Assembly (NCBI GenBank): GCA_958496175.1
Contig: OY292279.1
Coordinates: forward strand, 2,294,001-2,358,000
DNA from: Sisyra terminalis
Lineage: Eukaryota > Arthropoda > Insecta > Neuroptera > Sisyridae
DNA: 64,000 nt
Direction: 5' to 3'
A model generated the notes under the pieces. That model ran no database searches. It worked only from the letters and a program-made list of their open reading frames with translations, and was not told where the DNA came from. Both the position numbers and the translations under genes were made by a program. Positions 46,739 through 60,098 of the stretch are shown piece after piece (within the stretch, counting starts at the first letter, position 1; the number at the start of each line of letters is the position of its first letter).

Positions 46739-49700
46739 GGTTCGCAACAATGTCTAGAACGATGATATAAAAATATTTTTCGATTTCGAAACAAAAAGTT
46801 TTTTAGTCAAAAAAAACCATGGGTTAACCATCGTTGATTTTCTCGAAAATCGTCTAATAATAAAAAAAAAATTTAAGGGTGCCGATCGAAAATATATGTC
46901 CATCTGTACGTGCTGTGCAAATTTTTCCCCAAACAAACCACGTTTAAGGGATGAACCGGCAGTTTAAGGGATGAACACTTCCCACTAAGAGGGAGAGACG
47001 AATGTGGCTTCTTCAACAATCGCATGTACCTTCGTTATATAAGGGATGATTTTCGAACCAAAGGCAGTTTCGGGTTCGCAACAATGTCTAGAACGATGAT
47101 ATAAAAATATTTTTCGATTTCGAAACAAAAAGTTTTTTAGTCAAAAAAAACCATGGGTTAACCATCGTTGATTTTCTCGAAAATCATCTAATAATAAAAA
47201 AATTTTTTAAGGGTGCCAATCGAAAGTATATGTCCATCTGTACGTGCTGTGCAAATTTTTCCCCAAACAAACCACGTTTAAGGGATGAACAGGCAGTTTA
47301 AGGGATGAACACTTCCCACTAAGAGGGAGAGACGAATGTGGCTTCTTCAACAATTGCATGTACCTTCGTTATGTAAGGGATGATTTTCGAACCAAAGGCA
47401 GTTTCGGGTTCGCAACAATGTCTAGAACGATGATATAATAATATTTTTCGATTTCGAAACAAAAAGTTTTTTCGTCAAAAAAAACCATGGGTTAACCATC
47501 GTTGATTTTCTCGAAAATCGTCAAATAGAAAAAAATTTTTTTTAAGGGTGCCCATCGAAAGTATAAGTCCATCTGTACGTGCTGTGCAAATTTTTCCCCA
47601 AACAAACCACGTTTAAGGGATGAACAGGCAGTTTAAGGGATGAACACTTCCCACTAAGAGGGAGAGACGAATGTGGCTTCATCAACAATTGCATGTACCT
47701 TCGTTATATAAGGGATGATTTTCGAACCAAAGGCAGTTTCGGGTTCGCAACAATGTCTAGAACGATGATATAATAATATTTTTCGATTTCGAAACAAAAA
47801 GTTTTTTCGTCAAAAAAAACCATGGGTTAACCATCGTTGATTTTCTCGAAAATCGTCAAATAGAAAAAAAATTTTTTAAGGGTGCCAATCGAAAGTATAA
47901 GTCCATCTGTACGTGCTGTGCAAATTTTTCCCCAAACAAACCACGTTTAAGGGATGAACAGGCAGTTTAAGGGATGAACACTTCCCACTAAGAGGGAGAG
48001 ACGAATGTGGCTTCTTCAACAATCCATGTACCTTCGTTATATAAGGGATGATTTTCGAACCAAAGGCAGTTTCGGGTTCGCAACAATGTCTAGAACGATG
48101 ATATTATAATATTTTTCGATTTCGAAACAAAAAGTTTTTTCGTCAAAAAAAACCATGGGTTAACCATCGTTGATTTTCTCGAAAATCGTCAAATAGAAAA
48201 AAAATTTTTTAAGGGTGCCAATCGAAAGTATAAGTCCATCTGTACGTGCTGTGCAAATTTTTCCCCAAACAAACCACGTTTAAGGGATGAACAGGCAGTT
48301 TAAGGGATGAACACTTCCCACTAAGAGGGAGAGACGAATGTGGCTTCTTCAACAATCGCATGTACCTTCGTTATATAAGGGATGATTTTCGAACCAAAGG
48401 CAGTTTCGGGTTCGCAACAATGTCTAGAACGATGATATAATAATATTTTTCGATTTCGAAACAAAAAGTTTTTTAGTCAAAAAAAACCATGGGTTAACCA
48501 TCGTTGATTTTCTCGAAAATCGTCAAATAGAAAAAAATTTTTTTAAGGGTGCCAATCGAAAGTATAAGTCCATCTGTACGTGCTGTGCAAATTTTTCCCC
48601 AAACAAACCACGTTTAAGGGATGAACAGGCAGTTTAAGGGATGAACACTTCCCACTAAGAGGGAGAGACGAATGTGGCTTCTTCAACAATTGCATGTACC
48701 TTCGTTATATAAGGGATGATTTTCGAACCAAAGGCAGTTCCGGGTTCGCAACAATGTCTAGAACGATGATATAAAAATATTTTTCGATTTCGAAACAAAA
48801 AGTTTTTTAGTCAAAAAAAACCATGGGTTAACCATCGTTGATTTTCTCGAAAGTCGTCAAATAGAAAAAAATTTTTTTAAGGGTGCCAATCGAAAGTATA
48901 AGTCCATCTGTACGTGCTGTGCAAATTTTTCCCCAAACAAACCACGTTTAAGGGATGAACAGGCAGTTTAAGGGATGAACACTTCCCACTAAGAGGGAGA
49001 GACGAATGTGGCTTCTTCAACAATTGCATGTACCTTCGTTATATAAGGGATGATTTTCGAACCAAAGGCAGTTCCGGGTTCGCAACAATGTCTAGAACGA
49101 TGATATAAAAATATTTTTCGATTTCGAAACAAAAAGTTTTTTAGTCAAAAAAAACCATGGGTTAACCATCGTTGATTTTCTCGAAAATCGTCTAATAATA
49201 AAAAAAAAATTTAAGGGTGCCGATCGAAAATATATGTCCATCTGTACGTGCTGTGCAAATTTTTCCCCAAACAAACCACGTTTAAGGGATGAACCGGCAG
49301 TTTAAGGGATGAACACTTCCCACTAAGAGGGAGAGACGAATGTGGCTTCTTCAACAATCGCATGTACCTTCGTTATATAAGGGATGATTTTCGAACCAAA
49401 GGCAGTTTCGGGTTCGCAACAATGTCTAGAACGATGATATAAAAATATTTTTCGATTTCGAAACAAAAAGTTTTTTAGTCAAAAAAAACCATGGGTTAAC
49501 CATCGTTGATTTTCTCGAAAATCGTCAAATAGAAAAAAAATTTTTTAAGGGTGCCAATCGAAAGTATAAGTCCATCTGTACGTGCTGTGCAAATTTTTCC
49601 CCAAACAAACCACGTTTAAGGGATGAACAGGCAGTTTAAGGGATGAACACTTCCCACTAAGAGGGAGAGACGAATGTGGCTTCTTCAACAATTGCATGTA

Positions 49701-51414
49701 CCTTCGTTATGTAAGGGATGATTTTCGAACCAAAGGCAGTTTCGGGTTCGCAACAATGTCTAGAACGATGATATAATAATATTTTTCGATTTCGAAACAA
49801 AAAGTTTTTTCGTCAAAAAAAACCATGGGTTAACCATCGTTGATTTTCTCGAAAATCGTCAAATAGAAAAAAAATTTTTTAAGGGTGCCAATCGAAAGTA
49901 TAAGTCCATCTGTACGTGCTGTGCAAATTTTTCCCCAAACAAACCACGTTTAAGGGATGAACAGGCAGTTTAAGGGATGAACACTTCCCACTAAGAGGGA
50001 GAGACGAATGTGGCTTCATCAACAATTGCATGTACCTTCGTTATATAAGGGATGATTTTCGAACCAAAGGCAGTTTCGGGTTCGCAACAATGTCTAGAAC
50101 GATGATATAATAATATTTTTCGATTTCGAAACAAAAAGTTTTTTCGTCAAAAAAAACCATGGGTTAACCATCGTTGATTTTCTCGAAAATCGTCAAATAG
50201 AAAAAAAATTTTTTAAGGGTGCCAATCGAAAGTATAAGTCCATCTGTACGTGCTGTGCAAATTTTTCCCCAAACAAACCACGTTTAAGGGATGAACAGGC
50301 AGTTTAAGGGATGAACACTTCCCACTAAGAGGGAGAGACGAATGTGGCTTCTTCAACAATCGCATGTACCTTCGTTATATAAGGGATGATTTTCGAACCA
50401 AAGGCAGTTTCGGGTTCGCAACAATGTCTAGAACGATGATATTATAATATTTTTCGATTTCGAAACAAAAAGTTTTTTCGTCAAAAAAAACCATGGGTTA
50501 TCCATCGTTGATTTTCTCGAAAATCGTCAAATAGAAAAAAATTTTTTTAAGGGTGCCAATCGAAAGTATAAGTCCATCTGTACGTGCTGTGCAAATTTTT
50601 CCCCAAACAAACCACGTTTAAGGGATGAACAGGCAGTTTAAGGGATGAACACTTCCCACTAAGAGGGAGAGACGAATGTGGCTTCTTCAACAATTGCATG
50701 TACCTTCGTTATATAAGGGATGATTTTCGAACCAAAGGCAGTTTCGGGTTCGCAACAATGTCTAGAACGATGATATAATAATATTTTTCGATTTCGAAAC
50801 AAAAAGTTTTTTCGTCAAAAAAAACCATGGGTTAACCATCGTTGATTTTCTCGAAAATCGTCAAATAGAAAAAAAATTTTTTAAGGGTGCCAATCGAAAG
50901 TATAAGTCCATCTGTACGTGCTGTGCAAATTTTTCCCCAAACAAACCACGTTTAAGGGATGAACAGGCAGTTTAAGGGATGAACACTTCCCACTAAGAGG
51001 GAGAGACGAATGTGGCTTCTTCAACAATCGCATGTACCTTTGTTATATAAGGGATGATTTTCGAACCAAAGGCAGTTTCGGGTTCGCAACAATGTCTAGA
51101 ACGATGATATTATAATATTTTTCGATTTCGAAACAAAAAGTTTTTTAGTCAAAAAAAACCATGGGTTAACCATCGTTGATTTTCTCGAAAATCGTCAAAT
51201 AGAAAAAAATTTTTTTAAGGGTGCCAATCGAAAGTATAAGTCCATCTGTACGTGCTGTGCAAATTTTTCCCCAAACAAACCACGTTTAAGGGATGAACAG
51301 GCAGTTTAAGGGATGAACACTTCCCACTAAGAGGGAGAGACGAATGTGGCTTCTTCAACAATCGCATGTACCTTCGTTATATAAGGGATGATTTTCGAAC
51401 CAAAGGCAGTTTCG
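46739..51414. repeat. Seven-unit higher-order repeat (2,338 bp), two diverged copies
   Basis: The copies are 46,739-49,076 and 49,077-51,414. Both start with an A10T3 unit ending in the rare ATGAACCGGCAG. At equal offsets both have TTATGTAAGGG, TTCATCAACAATT and a GATATTATAAT unit. Several internal units are of a different type in the two copies, so this repeat is older than, or has been more converted than, the 9-unit repeat. A one-base deletion (CAACAATCCATG) occurs at about 48,020. Confidence 0.72.
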
Positions 51415-54400
51415 GGTTCGCAACAATGTCTAGAACGATGATATAATAATATTTTTCGATTTCGAAACAAAAAGTTTTTTCGTCAAAAAAAACCATGGGT
51501 TAACCATCGTTGATTTTCTCGAAAATCGTCAGATAGAAAAAAATTTTTTTAAGGGTGCCAATCGAAAGTATAAGTCCATCTGTACGTGCTGTGCAAATTT
51601 TTCCCCAAACAAACCACGTTTAAGGGATGAACAGGCAGTTTAAGGGATGAACACTTCCCACTAAGAGGGAGAGACGAATGTGGCTTCTTCAACAATTGCA
51701 TGTACCTTCGTTATATAAGGGATGATTTTCGAACCAAAGGCAGTTTCGGGTTCGCAACAATGTCTAGAAAGATGATATAAAAATATTTTTCGATTTCGAA
51801 ACAAAAAGTTTTTTAGTCAAAAAAAACCATGGGTTAACCATCGTTGATTTTCTCGAAAATCGTCAAATAGAAAAAAATTTTTTTAAGGGTGCCAATCGAA
51901 AGTATAAGTCCATCTGTACGTGCTGTGCAAATTTTTCCCCAAACAAACCACGTTTAAGGGATGAACAGGCAGTTTAAGGGATGAACACTTCCCACTAAGA
52001 GGGAGAGACGAATGTGGCTTCTTCAACAATCGCATGTACCTTCGTTATATAAGGGATGATTTTCGAACCAAAGGCAGTTTCGGGTTCGCAACAATGTCTA
52101 GAACGATGATATTATAATATTTTTCGATTTCGAAACAAAAAGTTTGTTCGTCAAAAAAAACCATGGGTTAACCATCGTTGATTTTCTCGAAAATCGTCAA
52201 ATAGAAAAAAATTTTTTTAAGGGTGCCAATCGAAAGTATAAGTCCATCTGTACGTGCTGTGCAAATTTTTCCCCAAACAAACCACGTTTAAGGGATGAAC
52301 AGGCAGTATAAGGGATGAACACTTCCCACTAAGAGGGAGAGACGAATGTGGCTTCATCAACAATTGCATGTACCTTCGTTATATAAGGGATGATTTTCGA
52401 ACCAAAGGCAGTTTCGGGTTCGCAACAATGTCTAGAACGATGATATAATAATATTTTTCGATTTCGAAACAAAAAGTTTTTTCGTCAAAAAAAACCATGG
52501 GTTAACCATCGTTGATTTTCTCGAAAATCGTCAAATAGAAAAAAAATTTTTTAAGGGAGCCAATCGAAAGTATAAGTCCATCTGTACGTGCTGTGCAAAT
52601 TTTTCCCCAAACAAACCACGTTTAAGGGATGAACAGGCAGTTTAAGGGATGAACACTTCCCACTAAGAGGGAGAGACGAATGTGGCTTCTTCAACAATTG
52701 CATGTACCTTCGTTATATAAGGGATGATTTGCGAACCAAAGGCAGTTTCGGGTTCGCAACAATGTCTAGAACGATGATATAATAATATTTTTCGATTTCG
52801 AAACAAAAAGTTTTTTCGTCAAAAAAAACCATGGGTTAACCATCGTTGATTTTCTCGAAAATCGTCAAATAGAAAAAAAATTTTTTAAGGGTGCCAATCG
52901 AAAGTATAAGTCCATCTGTACGTGCTGTGCAAATTTTTCCCCAAACAAACCACGTTTAAGGGATGAACAGGCAGTTTAAGGGATGAACACTTCCCACTAA
53001 GAGGGAGAGACGAATGTGGCTTCTTCAACAATCGCATGTACCTTCGTTATATAAGGGATGATTTTCGAACCAAAGGCAGTTTCGGGTTCGCAACAATGTC
53101 TAGAACGATGATATAATAATATTTTTCGATTTCGAAACAAAAAGTTTTTTCGTCAAAAAAAACCATGGGTTAACCATCGTTGATTTTCTCGAAAATCGTC
53201 AAATAGAAAAAAAATTTTTTAAGGGTGCCAATCGAAAGTATAAGTCCATCTGTACGTGCTGTGCAAATTTTTCCCCAAACAAACCACGTTTAAGGGATGA
53301 ACAGGCAGTTTAAGGGATGAACACTTCCCACTAAGAGGGAGAGACGAATGTGGCTTCTTCAACAATCGCATGTACCTTTGTTATATAAGGGATGATTTTC
53401 GAACCAAAGGCAGTTTCGGGTTCGCAACAATGTCTAGAAAGATGATATAAAAATATTTTTCGATTTCGAAACAAAAAGTTTTTTAGTCAAAAAAAACCAT
53501 GGGTTAACCATCGTTGATTTTCTCGAAAATCGTCAAATAGAAAAAAATTTTTTTAAGGGTGCCAATCGAAAGTATAAGTCCATCTGTACGTGCTGTGCAA
53601 ATTTTTCCCCAAACAAACCACGTTTAAGGGATGAACAGGCAGTTTAAGGGATGAACACTTCCCACTAAGAGGGAGAGACGAATGTGGCTTCATCAACAAT
53701 TGCATGTACCTTCGTTATATAAGGGATGATTTTCGAACCAAAGGCAGTTTCGGGTTCGCAACAATGTCTAGAACGATGATATAATAATATTTTTCGATTT
53801 CGAAACAAAAAGTTTTTTCGTCAAAAAAAACCATGGGTTAACCATCGTTGATTTTCTCGAAAATCGTCAAATAGAAAAAAAATTTTTTAAGGGTGCCAAT
53901 CGAAAGTATAAGTCCATCTGTACGTGCTGTGCAAATTTTTCCCCAAACAAACCACGTTTAAGGGATGAACAGGCAGTTTAAGGGATGAACACTTCCCACT
54001 AAGAGGGAGAGACGAATGTGGCTTCTTCAACAATTGCATGTACCTTCGTTATATAAGGGATGATTTTCGAACCAAAGGCAGTTCCGGGTTCGCAACAATG
54101 TCTAGAACGATGATATAAAAATATTTTTAGATTTCGAAACAAAAAGTTTTTTAGTCAAAAAAAACCATGGGTTAACCATCGTTGATTTTCCCGAAAATCG
54201 TCAAATAGAAAAAAATTTTTTTAAGGGTGCCAATCGAAAGTATAAGTCCATCTGTACGTGCTGTGCAAATTTTTCCCCAAACAAACCTCGTTTAAGGGAT
54301 GAACAGGCAGTTTAAGGGATGAACACTTCCCACTAAGAGGGAGAGACGAATGTGGCTTCTTCAACAATTGCATGTACCTTCGTTATATAAGGGATGATTT

Positions 54401-57400
54401 TCGAACCAAAGGCAGTTCCGGGTTCGCAACAATGTCTAGAACGATGATATAAAAATATTTTTCGATTTCGAAACAAAAAGTTTTTTAGTCAAAAAAAACC
54501 ATGGGTTAACCATCGTTGATTTTCTCGAAAATCGTCAAATAGAAAAAAATTTTTTTAAGGGTGCCAATCGAAAGTATAAGTCCATCTGTACGTGCTGTGC
54601 AAATTTTTCCCCAAACAAACCACGTTTAAGGGATGAACAGGCAGTTTAAGGGATGAACACTTCCCACTAAGAGGGAGAGACGAATGTGGCTTCTTCAACA
54701 ATTGCATGTACCTTCGTTATATAAGGGATGATTTTCGAACCAAAGGCAGTTTCGGGTTCGCAACAATGTCTAGAACGATGATATAATAATATTTTTCGAT
54801 TTCGAAACAAAAAGTTTTTTCGTCAAAAAAAACCATGGGTTAACCATCGTTGATTTTCTCGAAAATCGTCAAATAGAAAAAAAATTTTTTAAGGGTGCCA
54901 ATCGAAAGTATAAGTCCATCTGTACGTGCTGTGCAAATTTTTCCCCAAACAAACCACGTTTAAGGGATGAACAGGCAGTTTAAGGGATGAACACTTCCCA
55001 CTAAGAGGGAGAGACGAATGTGGCTTCTTCAACAATTGCATGTACCTTCGTTATATAAGGGATGATTTTCGAACCAAAGGCAGTTTCGGGTTCGCAACAA
55101 TGTCTAGAACGATGATATAATAATATTTTTCGATTTCGAAACAAAAAGTTTTTTCGTCAAAAAAAACCATGGGTTAACCATCGTTGATTTTCTCGAAAAT
55201 CGTCAAATAGAAAAAAAATTTTTTAAGGGTGCCAATCGAAAGTATAAGTCCATCTGTACGTGCTGTGCAAATTTTTCCCCAAACAAACCACGTTTAAGGG
55301 ATGAACAGGCAGTTTAAGGGATGAACACTTCCCACTAAGAGGGAGAGACGGATGTGGCTTCATCAACAATTGCATGTACCTTCGTTATATAAGGGATGAT
55401 TTTCGAACCAAAGGCAGTTTCGGGTTCGCAACAATGTCTAGAACGATGATATAATAATATTTTTCGATTTCGAAACAAAAAGTTTTTTCGTCAAAAAAAA
55501 CCATGGGTTAACCATCGTTGATTTTCTCGAAAATCGTCAAATAAAAAAAAATTTTTTTAAGGGTGCCAATCGAAAGTATAAGTCCATCTGTACGTGCTGT
55601 GCAAATTTTTCCCCAAACAAACCACGTTTAAGGGATGAACAGGCAGTTTAAGGGATGAACACTTCCCACTAAGAGGGAGAGACGAATGTGGCTTCTTCAA
55701 CAATTGCATGTACCTTCGTTATATAAGGGATGATTTTCGAACCAAAGGCAGTTCCGGGTTCGCAACAATGTCTAGAACGATGATATAAAAATATTTTTCG
55801 ATTTCGAAACAAAAAGTTTTTTAGTCAAAAAAAACCATGGGTTAACCATCGTTGATTTTCTCGAAAATCGTCAAATAGAAAAAAATTTTTTAAAGGGTGC
55901 CAATCGAAAGTATAAGTCCATCTGTACGTGCTGTGCAAATTTTTCCCCAAACAAACCACGTTTAAGGGATGAACAGGCAGTTTAAGGGATGAACACTTCC
56001 CACTAAGAGGGAGAGACGAATGTGGCTTCTTCAACAATCGCAAGTACCTTCGTTATATAAGGGATGATTTTCGAACCAAAGGCAGTTTCGGGTTCGCAAC
56101 AATGTCTAGAACGATGATATAATAATATTTTTCGATTTCGAAACAAAAAGTTTTTTCGTCAAAAAAAACCATGGGTTAACCATCGTTGATTTTCTCGAAA
56201 ATCGTCAAATAGAAAAAAAATTTTTTAAGGGTGCCAATCGAAAGTATAAGTCCATCTGTACGTGCTGTGCAAATTTTTCCCCAAACAAACCACGTTTAAG
56301 GGATGAACAGGCAGTTTAAGGGATGAACACTTCCCACTAAGAGGGAGAGACGAATGTGGCTTCTTCAACAATTGCATGTACCTTCGTTATATAAGGGATG
56401 ATTTTCGAACCAAAGGCAGTTTCGGGTTCGCAACAATGTCTAGAACGATGATATAATAATATTTTTCGATTTCGAAACAAAAAGTTTTTTCGTCAAAAAA
56501 AACCATGGGTTAACCATCGTTGATTTTCTCGAAAATCGTCAAATAGAAAAAAAATTTTTTAAGGGTGCCAATCGAAAGTATAAGTCCATCTGTACGTGCT
56601 GTGCAAATTTTTCCCCAAACAAACCACGTTTAAGGGATGAACAGGCAGTTTAAGGGATGAACACTTCCCACTAAGAGGGAGAGACGAATGTGGCTTCTTC
56701 AACAATTGCATGTACCTTCGTTATATAAGGGATGATTTTCGAACCAAAGGCAGTTTCGGGTTCGCAACAATGTCTAGAACGATGATATAATAATATTTTT
56801 CGATTTCGAAACAAAAAGTTTTTTCGTCAAAAAAAACCATGGGTTAACCATCGTTGATTTTCTCGAAAATCGTCAAATAGAAAAAAAATTTTTTAAGGGT
56901 GCCAATCGAAAGTATAAGTCCATCTGTACGTGCTGTGCAAATTTTTCCCCAAACAAACCACGTTTAAGGGATGAACAGGCAGTTTAAGGGATGAACACTT
57001 CCCACTAAGAGGGAGAGACGAATGTGGCTTCTTCAACAATTGCATGTACCTTCGTTATATAAGGGATGATTTTCGAACCAAAGGCAGTTCCGGGTTCGCA
57101 ACAATGTCTAGAACGATGATATAAAAATATTTTTCGATTTCGAAACAAAAAGTTTTTTAGTCAAAAAAAACCATGGGTTAACCATCGTTGATTTTCTCGA
57201 AAATCGTCAAATAGAAAAAAATTTTTTAAAGGGTGCCAATCGAAAGTATAAGTCCATCTGTACGTGCTGTGCAAATTTTTCCCCAAACAAACCACGTTTA
57301 AGGGATGAACAGGCAGTTTAAGGGATGAACACTTCCCACTAAGAGGGAGAGACGAATGTGGCTTCTTCAACAATCGCAAGTACCTTCGTTATATAAGGGA

Positions 57401-60098
57401 TGATTTTCGAACCAAAAACAGTTCCGGGTTCGCAACAATGTCTAGAACGATGATATAAAAATATTTTTCGATTTCGAAACAAAAAGTTTTTTAGTCAAAA
57501 AAAACCATGGGTTAACCATCGTTGATTTTCTCGAAAATCATCAAATAGAAAAAAAATTTTTTAAGGGTGCCAATCGAAAGTATAAGTCCATCTGTACGTG
57601 CTGTGCAAATTTTTCCCCAAACAAACCACGTTTAAGGGATGAACAGGCAGTTTAAGGGATGAACACTTCCCACTAAGAGGGAGAGACGAATGTGGCTTCT
57701 TCAACAATTGCATGTACCTTCGTTATATAAGGGATGATTTTCGAACCAAAGGCAGTTTCGGGTTCGCAACAATGTCTAGAACGATGATATAATAATATTT
57801 TTCGATTTCGAAACAAAAAGTTTTTTCGTCAAAAAAAACCATGGGTTAACCATCGTTGATTTTCTCGAAAATCGTCAAATAAAAAAAAAATTTTTTAAGG
57901 GTGCCAATCGAAAGTATAAGTCCATCTGTACGTGCTGTGCAAATTTTTCCCCAAACAAACCACGTTTAAGGGATGAACAGGCAGTTTAAGGGATGAACAC
58001 TTCCCACTAAGAGGGAGAGACGAATGTGGCTTCTTCAACAATTGCATGTACCTTCGTTATATAAGGGATGATTTTCGAACCAAAGGCAGTTTCGGGTTCG
58101 CAACAATGTCTAGAACGATGATATAATAATATTTTTCGATTTCGAAACAAAAAGTTTTTTCGTCAAAAAAAACCATGGGTTAACCATCGTTGATTTTCTC
58201 GAAAATCGTCAAATAGAAAAAAAATTTTTTAAGGGTGCCAATCGAAAGTATAAGTCCATCTGTACGTGCTGTGCAAATTTTTCCCCAAACAAACCACGTT
58301 TAAGGGATGAACAGGCAGTTTAAGGGATGAACACTTCCCACTAAGAGGGAGAGACGAATGTGGCTTCTTCAACAATCGCAAGTACCTTCGTTATATAAGG
58401 GATGATTTTCGAACCAAAGGCAGTTCCGGGTTCGCAACAATGTCTAGAACGATGATATAAAAATATTTTTCGATTTCGAAACAAAAAGTTTTTTAGTCAA
58501 AAAAAACCATGGGTTAACCATCGTTGATTTTCTCGAAAATCGTCTAATAATAAAAAAATTTTTTAAGGGTGCCAATCGAAAGTATATGTCCATCTGTACG
58601 TGCTGTGCAAATTTTTCCCCAAACAAACCACGTTTAAGGGATGAACAGGCAGTTTAAGGGATGAACACTTCCCACTAAGAGGGAGAGACGAATGTGGCTT
58701 CTTCAACAATTGCATGTACCTTCGTTATATAAGGGATGATTTTCGAACCAAAGGCAGTTCCGGGTTCGCAACAATGTCTAGAACGATGATATAAAAATAT
58801 TTTTCGATTTCGAAACAAAAAGTTTTTTAGTCAAAAAAAACCATGGGTTAACCATCGTTGATTTTCTCGAAAATCGTCTAATAATAAAAAAATTTTTTAA
58901 GGGTGCCAATCGAAAGTATATGTCCATCTGTACGTGCTGTGCAAATTTTTCCCCAAACAAACCACGTTTAAGGGATGAACAGGCAGTTTAAGGGATGAAC
59001 ACTTCCCACTAAGAGGGAGAGACGAATGTGGCTTCTTCAACAATCGCAAGTACCTTCGTTATATAAGGGATGATTTTCGAACCAAAGGCAGTTCCGGGTT
59101 CGCAACAATGTCTAGAACGATGATATAAAAATATTTTTCGATTTCGAAACAAAAAGTTTTTTAGTAAAAAAAAACCATGGGTTAACCATCGTTGATTTTC
59201 TCGAAAATCATCAAATAGAAAAAAAATTTTTTAAGGGTGCCAATCGAAAGTATAAGTCCATCTGTACGTGCTGTGCAAATTTTTCACCAAACAAACCACG
59301 TTTAAGGGATGAACAGGCAGTTTAAGGGATGAACACTTCCCACTAAGAGGGAGAGACGAATGTGGCTTCTTCAACAATCGCATGTACCTTCGTTATATAA
59401 GGGATGATTTTCGAACCAAAGGCAGTTCCGGGTTCGCAACAATGTCTAGAACGATGATATAAAAATATTTTTCGATTTCGAAACAAAAAGTTTTTTAGTC
59501 AAAAAAAACCATGGGTTAACCATCGTTGATTTTCTCGAAAATCGTCTAATAATAAAAAAATTTTTTAAGGGTGCCAATCGAAAGTATATGTCCATCTGTA
59601 CGTGCTGTGCAAATTTTTCCCCAAACAAACCACGTTTAAGGGATGAACAGGCAGTTTAAGGGATGAACACTTCCCACTAAGAGGGAGAGACGAATGTGGC
59701 TTCTTCAACAATCGCATGTACCTTCGTTATATAAGGGATGATTTTCGAACCAAAGGCAGTTCCGGGTTCGCAACAATGTCTAGAACGATGATATAAAAAT
59801 ATTTTTCGATTTCGAAACAAAAAGTTTTTTAGTCAAAAAAAACCATGGGTTAACCATCGTTGATTTTCTCGAAAATCGTCTAATAATAAAAAAATTTTTT
59901 AAGGGTGCCAATCGAAAGTATATGTCCATCTGTACGTGCTGTGCAAATTTTTCCCCAAACAAACCACGTTTAAGGGATGAACAGGCAGTTTAAGGGATGA
60001 ACACTTCCCACTAAGAGGGAGAGACGAATGTGGCTTCTTCAACAATTGCATGTACCTTCGTTATATAAGGGATGATTTTCGAACCAAAGGCAGTTTCG
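51415..60098. repeat. More homogeneous stretch with short repeats
   Basis: Most of these 26 units are of two kinds: GATATAATAAT with TTTTTTCGTC and A8T6, or GATATAAAAAT with TTTTTTAGTC and A7T7. Runs of apparently identical units occur, for example around 56.1-57.1 kb. Units at 55,757 and 57,093 (1,336 bp apart) share a private TTTTTTAAAGGG and a following TCGCAAGTACC. From 58,429 a trimer-like pattern of CTAATAAT units preceded by GGCAGTTCCGGG runs to 60,098. TCATCAACAATTGC recurs at about 52,355, 53,693 and 55,370. Confidence 0.8.
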
